DNA of 12,089 nt, from positions 1 through 12,089 of the forward strand of contig CAZVUN010000092.1 of NCBI GenBank assembly GCA_964629975.1, in the 5' to 3' direction. Below the pieces are notes generated by a model, which worked only from the letters and a program-made list of their open reading frames with translations, was not told the DNA's origin and made no database searches. Both the position numbers and the translations under genes were made by a program. The stretch is from G020354085 sp964629975. GTDB lineage: Bacteria; Pseudomonadota; Gammaproteobacteria; Acidiferrobacterales; Sulfurifustaceae. Numbering within the stretch: position 1 is the stretch's first letter; each line of letters begins with the position of its first letter. Shown one piece after another: positions 6,192 to 12,089 of this stretch.

Positions 6192-6219
6192 ATGACCGAG
6201 ACCGTCTTCACCATCGGGC
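6192..6219 (+). CDS. merR: merR regulator, 5' end only, cut by the assembly gap
   Basis: Nine codons are visible: M-T-E-T-V-F-T-I-G, then the N run begins. The TIG is where MerR proteins enter the first helix of the winged-helix DNA-binding domain. ATG 6192 has a purine-rich GAGGGGG just upstream; an in-frame GTG at 6189 is an alternative. Its position, diverging from merT across a MerR operator, makes the identity nearly certain despite the length. The rest of this roughly 140-codon gene, including the three Hg-binding cysteines, must lie in the unresolved gap, since 6320 onward reads as lrgB's 3' flank. Confidence 0.8.
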
Positions 6220-6319
6220 NNNNNNNNNNNNNNNNNNNNNNNNNNNNNNNNNNNNNNNNNNNNNNNNNNNNNNNNNNNNNNNNNNNNNNNNNNNNNNNNN
6301 NNNNNNNNNNNNNNNNNNN
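6220..6319. other. Assembly gap of 100 N
   Basis: Exactly 100 N is the conventional filler for a gap of unknown length, so the real distance between merR and lrgB is not known. At least about 400 bp of merR must be missing if the gene is whole, and further mer or mobile-element genes could be hidden. Confidence 0.98.
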
Positions 6320-6345
6320 CCACGTTCCGGCCGCGCCCGCGGCGC

Positions 6346-7068
6346 TCACGCCAGCCCGAGCAGACGCGCGAGCGGCGGCAGGAGCAGCGACGTCGTGAGC
6401 GTGTTGAGGCCCATGGCGAGCCCGGCGAACGCACCGGCGGTCTCGCTTTCCTGAAACGCGCGTGCCGTGCCAATGCCGTGCGAGGTGGTGCCGATGGCGA
6501 AGCCGCGCGTCGCGGCATCGTGCACGCGCAGCGCGTTGAGCACCCACGGCCCCAGCACCGCGCCGAGGATGCCGGTCGACACCACCAGGATGGCGGTGAG
6601 CGACGCCGGCCCGCCGAGCTTTTCGGTGATGCCCATCGCCACCGGCGCCGTCACCGATTTCGGCGCGAGCGCGAGCAGCGTCTGATCCGCCGCACCGAAC
6701 GCCCACGCGATCGCGACCGCCGACAGGATCGCGGTGGCCGCACCGGCCAGCAGTCCCGCCGCCAGCGGCAGCCACAGGCGCTTGAGGCGCGCGAGGTTGA
6801 AGTAGAGCGGCACCGCCAGCGCCACCGTCGCCGGCCCGAGCAGGAAGTGCACGAACTGCGCGCCCTCGAAATAGGTCGCGTAGGGCGTGCCGGTCACGGT
6901 GAGCGCGCTCACCAGCATGACGATGGCAAGCAGCACCGGATGCAGCAGCGGGTGGCGCTGCGCGCGCTGGTAGAGCCAGTCGCCGGCGAGGTAGGCGATG
7001 AGGGTGAGCGCCAGATGCAGCAGCGGCGAGGCCGCCAGATACACCCAGATGTCGCCCAGGCGCGTCAC
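6346..7068 (-). CDS. lrgB: LrgB/CidB-family membrane protein
   Basis: LrgB-type proteins are inner-membrane partners of LrgA, first linked to control of murein hydrolase export and lysis in Staphylococcus and now also to small-metabolite export. This one has 240 residues and is hydrophobic throughout, with about six or more membrane helices. Family hallmarks are PKSVTAPVAMGITEKLGG (136-153) and GTTSHGIGTARAFQ (193-206). The start is GTG at 7068, overlapping the lrgA stop in a GTGA junction, so the two are translationally coupled. Its stop lies 27 bp from the assembly gap. Function by family only. Confidence 0.93.
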   Translation of the reverse strand: MTRLGDIWVYLAASPLLHLALTLIAYLAGDWLYQRAQRHPLLHPVLLAIVMLVSALTVTGTPYATYFEGAQFVHFLLGPATVALAVPLYFNLARLKRLWLPLAAGLLAGAATAILSAVAIAWAFGAADQTLLALAPKSVTAPVAMGITEKLGGPASLTAILVVSTGILGAVLGPWVLNALRVHDAATRGFAIGTTSHGIGTARAFQESETAGAFAGLAMGLNTLTTSLLLPPLARLLGLA

Positions 7069-7430
7069 GGCGGCTCCCCGCGCTTGGATGCGCCGAGCAG
7101 CCGGCTGACGCCGCGGATGGTGAGCGCCGTGACCGCGAGCGTGAGCACGGTGCTCCCCACGAGCGCGACGCTGATCGCCAGCCACTCGGCAGCCACGCGC
7201 TCGGCGTGCAGCATCACGCCGACCCCGGCCGGCACGAACAGCAGCGACAGGTGCTGCAGGATCGTCTGGGCCGTCTCGCGCAGGCGCCCGGCAAGCCGCG
7301 ACGGATAGGACAGCGCCGCGAACAGCAGCGCCATGCCGACCACCGGTCCGGGAATGGGCAGCCGCAGGAACTGACTGAGCGCTTCCCCGATCAACTGAAA
7401 GACGAGCAGGGTCGCAATCGCGTTGAGCAT
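7065..7430 (-). CDS. lrgA: LrgA/CidA-family holin-like membrane protein
   Basis: This is a 121-residue holin-like protein that acts with LrgB in the inner membrane. Four hydrophobic helices are visible at about residues 3-20, 25-42, 61-77 and 84-106. The family motif is LPIPGPVVGMALLF (24-37), followed by LLFVPAGVGVM (63-73). ATG 7430 is the natural start by alignment to the family, but no strong Shine-Dalgarno precedes it. The gene overlaps lrgB by four bases. A TACAGT hexamer (7464-7459 on the minus strand), about 29 bp before the ATG, could be its -10, but no matching -35 is evident. Confidence 0.92.
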   Translation of the reverse strand: MLNAIATLLVFQLIGEALSQFLRLPIPGPVVGMALLFAALSYPSRLAGRLRETAQTILQHLSLLFVPAGVGVMLHAERVAAEWLAISVALVGSTVLTLAVTALTIRGVSRLLGASKRGEPP

Positions 7431-7642
7431 GCCGGTGCGCCTGAATCGCAATGCCTGGACTGTACCATGCGCCGCCCCGCCCTTGGCGCGCCCGGCACCG
7501 CACCGGGGCGCGCCGTCAACGGACCGGCACCCGCCGCGCCCGACCTGCCCGGCAGCGGCATGCAGCACGGGGCATCTTCGGCCACGGCCCGCCCCTATAC
7601 TTAAAGAAAGCAGGCACCGCCTGCCCCCACCGAGCGCCCGCC
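7431..7642. promoter_or_regulatory. Divergent intergenic region with a -10-like box and leader hairpin
   Basis: These 212 bases separate lrgA (leftward) from the diguanylate cyclase (rightward). On the plus strand TATACT (7596-7601) is a good -10 hexamer, though no clear -35 lies at the right distance. Just downstream, GCAGGC (7610-7615) pairs with GCCTGC (7619-7624) around a 3-base loop, placing a stem in the predicted leader of the cyclase mRNA. It has no T tract and is not a terminator. Nothing else is recognisable. Confidence 0.4.
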
Positions 7643-8503
7643 GTGAACGACCGCCGCCGCTACCGCCTGACACTCGCCGCCTGCCTGGTGCTGGCCGCGG
7701 CACTGTTCGCGCTCGATCTCGCGACCCCGCTCGGGGTGGCCGGCGGGCTGCCGTACCTGACCGTGGTGCTGGTCGGACTGCTGGCGCGCATGCCGCGCAC
7801 CCTGCTCGGGCTCGCGGCGCTGGCGACGCTGCTGATCGTGCTCGGCTTTCACCTCTCCCCGCCCGGCGCCCAGGCACGCTCGGTGTCGCTGCTCAATTAC
7901 GCGCTCGCCGTCAGCGCCATCTGGGCGGTCGCGATCGTGAGCTTCGTGCACCTGCGCTCGCTCGCCCGGCTGCAGCCGCTCGCCGACCGCGACGCGCTCA
8001 CCGGCCTGTACAACCGCCACTACTTCGATCGCGAGGCGCAGCGCCAGATCAGCGCCTGGCGGCGCTATGGCCAGCCGCTGTCGCTGCTGATGCTCGACAT
8101 CGATCACTTCAAGCGCATCAACGACAAGTACGGACATCCCGCGGGCGACGCCGTGCTCAAGGCGCTGGCGGAAATACTCACCGCGCATACGCGCGACCTC
8201 GACACCGCCTGCCGCTACGGCGGCGAGGAGTTCGTGGTGCTGCTGCCGTTCACCGACCTCGACGGCGCGCTCGCCAAGGCCGAGCAGATCCGCGCGGCGA
8301 TCGCCGCCCTCACCGTGCCGTGGCAGCGGCACAGGCTCACGTTTCGCGTCAGCATGGGCGTGGTCGAGCTGCGCCATGCCGACTGGGAGCTTGGCCAGCT
8401 GATCGCCGCGGCCGACAAGGCCATGTACCAGGCCAAGAGCGAGGGGCGCGACCGCATCTGTGTGGCGGCACCACCCGCGCACCCCAAAGGCACCAGCAAA
8501 TAG
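7643..8503 (+). CDS. Membrane-bound GGDEF diguanylate cyclase
   Basis: It makes the second messenger cyclic di-GMP from two GTP. The protein has 286 residues. Residues 8-68 and 82-104 hold three to four membrane helices of no named sensor family. The GGDEF domain runs from about 112 to 275: DALTGLYNR (117-125), Asp152 in LDIDHFKRIND, and the active-site loop GGEEF (193-197). RDLD (184-187) sits five residues before it, exactly where the product-inhibition I-site (RxxD) belongs, so feedback control is likely. Active-site residues look intact. The start is GTG at 7643, chosen because it opens just before the first membrane helix; upstream in-frame codons are low-complexity. No Shine-Dalgarno is seen. 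Nine bases separate its stop from yjbQ. Confidence 0.9.
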   Translation: MNDRRRYRLTLAACLVLAAALFALDLATPLGVAGGLPYLTVVLVGLLARMPRTLLGLAALATLLIVLGFHLSPPGAQARSVSLLNYALAVSAIWAVAIVSFVHLRSLARLQPLADRDALTGLYNRHYFDREAQRQISAWRRYGQPLSLLMLDIDHFKRINDKYGHPAGDAVLKALAEILTAHTRDLDTACRYGGEEFVVLLPFTDLDGALAKAEQIRAAIAALTVPWQRHRLTFRVSMGVVELRHADWELGQLIAAADKAMYQAKSEGRDRICVAAPPAHPKGTSK

Positions 8504-8512
8504 GAGACGGCG

Positions 8513-8932
8513 ATGAAATCCTGGCGCAAGGAGCTGTGGTTCGAGGTCCCGGGCCGGCGCGCATTCCTCAACATCACGCCGCAGGTCGAGGCCTGCCTCG
8601 CCGCCTCCGGCATCCGCGAGGGCCTGGTGCTGGTCAATGCCATGCACATTACGGCCTCGGTGTTCATCAACGACGACGAGCCGGGCCTGCATCATGATTT
8701 CGAGCAGTTTCTCGAGCGCCTCGCGCCCCACGCGCCGATCCGCCAGTACCGGCACAACGACACCGGCGAGGACAACGCCGATGCGCACATCAAGCGTCAG
8801 TTGTTCGGCCGCGAGGTGGTCGTCGCCGTCACCGCCGGCAAGCTCGACTTTGGCCCGTGGGAGCAGATTTTCTACGGCGAGTTCGATGGCGGGCGGCGCA
8901 AGCGCGTGCTGGTCAAGATCATCGGCGAGTAA
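8513..8932 (+). CDS. yjbQ: YjbQ/UPF0047 family protein
   Basis: This is a 139-residue member of the YjbQ (UPF0047) family, whose members have weak thiamine-phosphate synthase activity; the true substrate is not settled. The family pattern is intact: NAMHITASVFINDDEPGL (42-59, His45), the His60-His61-Asp cluster, GEDNADAHIKRQLFG (85-99, His92) and GKLDFGPWEQIFYGEFDG (109-126). The conserved histidines and acidic residues group in a presumed metal or active site. GGAG, overlapping the TAG of the preceding gene, lies seven bases before the ATG, so the two genes are almost certainly one transcript. No thiamine genes are nearby to support a thiamine role. Confidence 0.93.
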   Translation: MKSWRKELWFEVPGRRAFLNITPQVEACLAASGIREGLVLVNAMHITASVFINDDEPGLHHDFEQFLERLAPHAPIRQYRHNDTGEDNADAHIKRQLFGREVVVAVTAGKLDFGPWEQIFYGEFDGGRRKRVLVKIIGE

Positions 8933-8960
8933 CGACGACACGCGCGGCGCAAGAATCGGG

Positions 8961-8990
8961 TTGCCAGGCGCCGGCCGCGCACCCTAGCAT
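8961..8990 (+). promoter_or_regulatory. Candidate promoter for the Ada-like gene, giving a leaderless mRNA
   Basis: TTGCCA (8961-8966) is five of six to the -35 consensus. TAGCAT (8985-8990) is four of six to the -10, with an 18-base spacer. The ATG at 8997 begins seven bases after the -10, which puts the predicted transcript start at or next to the start codon. No Shine-Dalgarno precedes the ATG. I saw no Ada box, but the space for one is very small. Confidence 0.45.
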
Positions 8991-8996
8991 CGGCGC

Positions 8997-9869
8997 ATGG
9001 ATCGTGACCGCCAGGCCGCCACCGACTACGCGCGCATCGAGCGCGCGATCCGCTACATCGCCGCCAACGTCCACCGCCAGCCGGGCCTCGCGGACGTGGC
9101 GCGCGCCGTGGGCCTGAGCCCGTATCACTGCCAGCGCCTGTTCCGGCGCTGGGCGGGCGTGAGCCCCAAGCGCTTTCTTCAGTACCTCACCGCCATGCAC
9201 GCCGGTGCGCTGCTGCGCAGCGCGCACAACGTGCTCGACGCCGCCGCGGCGAGCGGCCTGTCGGGCAGCGGGCGGCTGCACGACCTCATGATCAACGTGC
9301 ACGCCGTCACACCCGGCGAGATACGGCAACAGGGCGCGGGACTCAGCATTCGCTACGGCGTGCACGCCTCGCCGTTCGGTGCGTGCTTCATCGCGTGCAC
9401 CCCGCGCGGTGTGTGCGCGCTCGAGTTCCTGCCGCGCGGTACGCCGGGGGCGGCGCTGGCGGCGCTGCGCCGCCAGTGGCCGCGGGCCACGCTCAGCGCC
9501 GATACCGCCGGTACTGCCGCGCTCGCGCGGCGCCTGTTCCGGCGCGGCGCGCGCGGACGCATTGACCTGCACGTGCGCGGGACCAACTTCCAGATCAAGG
9601 TGTGGGAGGCGCTGCTGCGCATTCCGGCGGGCGGCGTGGCGAGTTACGCCGAGGTGGCGCGCGCCGCGGGCCGGCCGCGCGCGATTCGCGCCGCCGCCCG
9701 CGCGGTGGCGGACAACCCGGTCGGCTTCCTCATCCCCTGCCACCGCGTGATCCGCGCAAGCGGCGCGCCCGGCGCGTATCACTGGGGCACGACACGCAAG
9801 CAGGCGCTGCTCGCCTGGGAGGCCGCCACCGCGGCCACGCACCGCGGCGACGACACCGCCACGGCCTGA
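8997..9869 (+). CDS. Ada-like protein: AraC-type domain fused to O6-methylguanine-DNA methyltransferase
   Basis: The C-terminal half repairs O6-methylguanine by transferring the methyl group irreversibly to its own cysteine. The protein has 290 residues. Residues 12-110 are an AraC-family DNA-binding region (first helix-turn-helix LADVARAVGLSPYHCQRLFR, 31-50). Residues about 115-190 are the ribonuclease-like linker domain. Residues 195-275 are the methyltransferase: FQIKVWEALLRIPAG, SYAEV (Tyr217), DNPVGFLIPCHRVI with Cys248 as acceptor. The Ada N-terminal zinc domain that reads phosphotriester damage is missing, so it may not be an alkylation-induced activator in the E. coli way. Such short AraC-MGMT fusions are common. 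It stands alone, 64 bp after yjbQ and 71 bp before the ATPase. Confidence 0.92.
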   Translation: MDRDRQAATDYARIERAIRYIAANVHRQPGLADVARAVGLSPYHCQRLFRRWAGVSPKRFLQYLTAMHAGALLRSAHNVLDAAAASGLSGSGRLHDLMINVHAVTPGEIRQQGAGLSIRYGVHASPFGACFIACTPRGVCALEFLPRGTPGAALAALRRQWPRATLSADTAGTAALARRLFRRGARGRIDLHVRGTNFQIKVWEALLRIPAGGVASYAEVARAAGRPRAIRAAARAVADNPVGFLIPCHRVIRASGAPGAYHWGTTRKQALLAWEAATAATHRGDDTATA

Positions 9870-9927
9870 GGCGCGCGAGCGCCGGGTGGCATTTGCGCGC
9901 GATCAAGGCGCCGCCCTTACCGCCACC

Positions 9928-9933
9928 TACAAT
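9928..9933 (+). promoter_or_regulatory. -10-like hexamer just before the ATPase start
   Basis: TACAAT matches the -10 consensus at five of six positions and lies seven bases before the ATG at 9941, which has no Shine-Dalgarno. No acceptable -35 is present 16-19 bases upstream, so this is only a candidate. The layout mirrors that before the Ada-like gene. Confidence 0.3.
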
Positions 9934-9940
9934 CGCGGCC

Positions 9941-12089
9941 ATGCACATCCATCGCGTCAGCGTGGCCGAGGCGCTCGAGCGCCTGCACACCACCGCGGCA
10001 GGCCTCAGCAGCGCGGAGGCCGCGCGCCGGCGCGCGGAGTTCGGCGCCAACCGCATCGAGCGCGTGCGCACGCCGCGCAGCTGGCAGCGCGCGCTGCACG
10101 GCTTCACGCATTTTCTCGCCCTCATCCTGTGGCTCGCCGCCGCGCTCGCCTTCTTTGCCGAACGACAGGCGCCCGGCCAGGGCATGGGACTGCTGGGCGC
10201 GGCGATCCTCGGCGTCATCCTCATCAACGGGGTGTTCTCCTTCTGGCAGGAGCGGCGCGCCGAACAGGCGCTCACGGCGCTGCAGCGGCTGCTGCCGCAC
10301 CAGGTGAAGGTCAGCCGCGACGGCCGGCTCGCCACCCTGCCGGCCGAGGACCTCGTGCCCGGCGACGTCGTGTGGCTGCAGGCCGGCGACGAGGTGCCGG
10401 CCGACTGCCGCGTGCTCGAGGCCTTCGAGGTGCGCGTCAACAACGCCACCATCACCGGGGAGTCGGCGCCGCTGCCGTGCGACGCCGAGCCCGCACCGAA
10501 CGATGAGCCGCTGCGCGCCCGCAATCTGCTGCTCGCGGGCACGGCGCTGGTCGCGGGCGAGGCGCGCGCCGTGGTCTACGCCACCGGCATGCGCACCGAG
10601 TTCGGCAGAATCGCGCACCTCACCCAGGTCACGGGCGAGGCCCTGTCACCGCTGCAGCGCGAGATCGCGCGCCTGGCGCGCGTGCTGGCGCTGATCGCGC
10701 TCGCGCTCGGTGTGGTGTTCTTCGTCATCGGCCAGGCGCTCGGGCTGCCGTTCTGGGCCAACCTGCTGTTCGCCATCGGCATCATCGTGGCGAACGTGCC
10801 GGAGGGGCTGCTGCCGACCGTGACGCTGGCGCTCGCGATGAGCAGCCAGCGCATGGCGCGCCGCCAGGTGCTGATCCGCCACCTGCCGTCGGTCGAGACC
10901 CTCGGCTGCACCACCGTGATCTGCACCGACAAGACCGGCACGCTCACCTGCAACCGCATGGAGGTCAAGCGCCTCTACATCGGCGCGCGCGCCTACGCGC
11001 CCGATGCGCGCGAGCTCGCCACACTCGACACGCCGTTCTTCGCCATCGCCCGCCACTGCCACAGCCTCAAGCCCGGGGCCCGCCCGGGCGAATGGCTCGG
11101 CGATCCGATGGAGGTGGCGCTCGTGCGCCTCGCGCAGCGCCTTGCGCCGCACCAGCGCGAGACGGCCAAGCGCGACGAGATCCCGTTCGATTCCGAGCGC
11201 CGGCGCCTGTCGACCCTGCACGCCACGGGCGCGGGGCCGATGCTCTACACCAAGGGCGCGCTCGAGTCGCTGCTGCCGCTGTGCCGCCAGGTGCAGACCG
11301 ACCGCGGGACCGTCACGCTCACGGAGGCCGAGCGTGCACGCCTGCTCGAGACCGAGAAGGCCATGGCCGCCGAGGGACTGCGCGTGCTGGCGCTGGCTTA
11401 TCGCGCCGTGCCGGCCGGCGTGCCGCACGCCGAGCTCGAACGCGAGCTCACGCTGGTCGGGCTGGTCGGCTTTCGCGACCCGCCGCGCCCGGAGGTGCCC
11501 GCGGCGGTGCGCACCTGCCGCGACGCCGGCATTCGCGTCATCATGGTCACGGGCGATCACCCGCACACCGCGCTCGCCATTGCGCGCGAGATCGGCCTGG
11601 CCCGCACGGAGGCGGCGCGTGTCATCCGCGGCGAGCAACTGCGCCGCCTGAGCGATGCGGAGCTGCAGCTCGCGCTCGATGCGCCGGAGCTCGTCTTCGC
11701 GCGCGTCGGGGCGGATCAGAAGCTGCGCATCGTGCAGGCGCTCAAGCGCAAGGGCGAGATCGTGGCCGCCACCGGCGACGGCGTGAACGACGCCCCGGCG
11801 CTCAAGCAGGCCGACGTCGGCATTGCCATGGGACTCAGCGGCACCGACGTGGCGCGCGAGGCCGCGCACATGGTGCTCACCGACGACAACTTCGCCTCGA
11901 TCGTGGCGGCGGTGGAGGAAGGCCGCGCGGTGTACGACAACATCCGCAAGTTCCTCACCTACATCCTGACCTCGAACGTGCCGGAGATCGTCCCGTACAT
12001 CGCCTTCGCGCTGCTGCCGATCCCGCTGCCGCTCACCATCATCCAGATCCTCGCGGTCGACCTCGGCACCGACATGCTGCCGGCCCTCG
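9941..12089 (+). CDS. P2-type cation-transporting ATPase, Na+/K+-ATPase-like, 3' end outside the window
   Basis: This is an inner-membrane pump driven by ATP through an aspartyl-phosphate. The visible 716 residues include the N-terminal cation-ATPase domain (1-75), the actuator motif TGES (172-175) and membrane helix 4 with VANVPEGL (283-290). They also include the phosphorylated Asp330 in DKTGT, nucleotide-binding KGA (438-440), TGDH (537-540) and the hinge TGDGVNDAP (611-619). Helix 5 carries TSNVPEIVP (Asn679, Glu682) and helix 6 VDLGTDM (Asp707, Asp711). These match the Na+/K+-ATPase cation-site residues more closely than SERCA-type Ca2+ pumps. The last helices are cut off, so the ion cannot be fixed; Na+, K+ or Ca2+ are all possible. 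The gene is intact as far as seen. A family member is typically about 900 residues. Confidence 0.95.
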   Translation, partial: MHIHRVSVAEALERLHTTAAGLSSAEAARRRAEFGANRIERVRTPRSWQRALHGFTHFLALILWLAAALAFFAERQAPGQGMGLLGAAILGVILINGVFSFWQERRAEQALTALQRLLPHQVKVSRDGRLATLPAEDLVPGDVVWLQAGDEVPADCRVLEAFEVRVNNATITGESAPLPCDAEPAPNDEPLRARNLLLAGTALVAGEARAVVYATGMRTEFGRIAHLTQVTGEALSPLQREIARLARVLALIALALGVVFFVIGQALGLPFWANLLFAIGIIVANVPEGLLPTVTLALAMSSQRMARRQVLIRHLPSVETLGCTTVICTDKTGTLTCNRMEVKRLYIGARAYAPDARELATLDTPFFAIARHCHSLKPGARPGEWLGDPMEVALVRLAQRLAPHQRETAKRDEIPFDSERRRLSTLHATGAGPMLYTKGALESLLPLCRQVQTDRGTVTLTEAERARLLETEKAMAAEGLRVLALAYRAVPAGVPHAELERELTLVGLVGFRDPPRPEVPAAVRTCRDAGIRVIMVTGDHPHTALAIAREIGLARTEAARVIRGEQLRRLSDAELQLALDAPELVFARVGADQKLRIVQALKRKGEIVAATGDGVNDAPALKQADVGIAMGLSGTDVAREAAHMVLTDDNFASIVAAVEEGRAVYDNIRKFLTYILTSNVPEIVPYIAFALLPIPLPLTIIQILAVDLGTDMLPAL

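Noticed and set aside
6189..6398. A 69-codon plus-strand frame running across the N gap
   Set aside because: The frame joins merR's first codons to the opposite strand of lrgB through unknown bases; continuity across the filler is meaningless.
1..12089. tRNA, rRNA, CRISPR array, riboswitch or replication origin
   Set aside because: I looked for cloverleaf, repeat-spacer, rRNA and conserved leader patterns by eye and found none.

Overview
The window is GC-rich proteobacterial DNA. Gene content and codon use suggest a gammaproteobacterium, or possibly a betaproteobacterium, but I cannot name the species. A run of exactly 100 N at 6220-6319 shows this is a scaffolded draft or metagenome assembly. 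The right half (after the gap) looks clearly more GC-rich than the left half, by eye.

Left part (1-950) is a worn accessory zone. It has the probable end of an insertion sequence at the left edge, a short ORF whose 3' end runs into that element, several hairpin-forming intergenic repeats, and a broken remnant of a type I DNA methyltransferase (hsdM). A piece of foreign repeat sits in frame inside that remnant. A diverged, inverted relative of the repeat lies about 300 bp upstream.

The next two genes read rightwards. One is an intact membrane-anchored HtrA/DegS-type serine protease. The other is a lipoprotein with a degenerate M23/LytM-like domain. After them comes the C-terminal shred of a SufB/SufD-type protein, ending within 30 bp of the mercury genes.

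The mercury resistance module (3555-6219) is the centre of the window. It reads leftwards as merT, merP, a small SHOCT-domain membrane protein and merA. A textbook MerR-type promoter/operator (19-bp spacer with a central dyad) lies between merT and a divergent merR. merR is cut off by the N gap after nine codons. The inferred flow is: MerP binds Hg(II) in the periplasm, MerT carries it across the inner membrane, and MerA reduces it to volatile Hg(0) with NADPH. MerR controls the promoter. The SHOCT protein is an unrecognised passenger or accessory factor.

Right of the gap are chromosomal-type genes. lrgA and lrgB overlap by 4 bp and read leftwards. Diverging from them are a membrane diguanylate cyclase with a product-inhibition site and a YjbQ-family enzyme. 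These are followed by an Ada-like DNA-repair methyltransferase fused to an AraC-type domain. Last is the first 716 residues of a P2-type cation ATPase whose visible ion-site residues match those of Na+/K+-ATPase; it runs off the window. Several starts here lack Shine-Dalgarno sequences, and two have a -10-like hexamer just upstream, suggesting leaderless mRNAs.

I found no rRNA, tRNA, CRISPR array or convincing intrinsic terminator.
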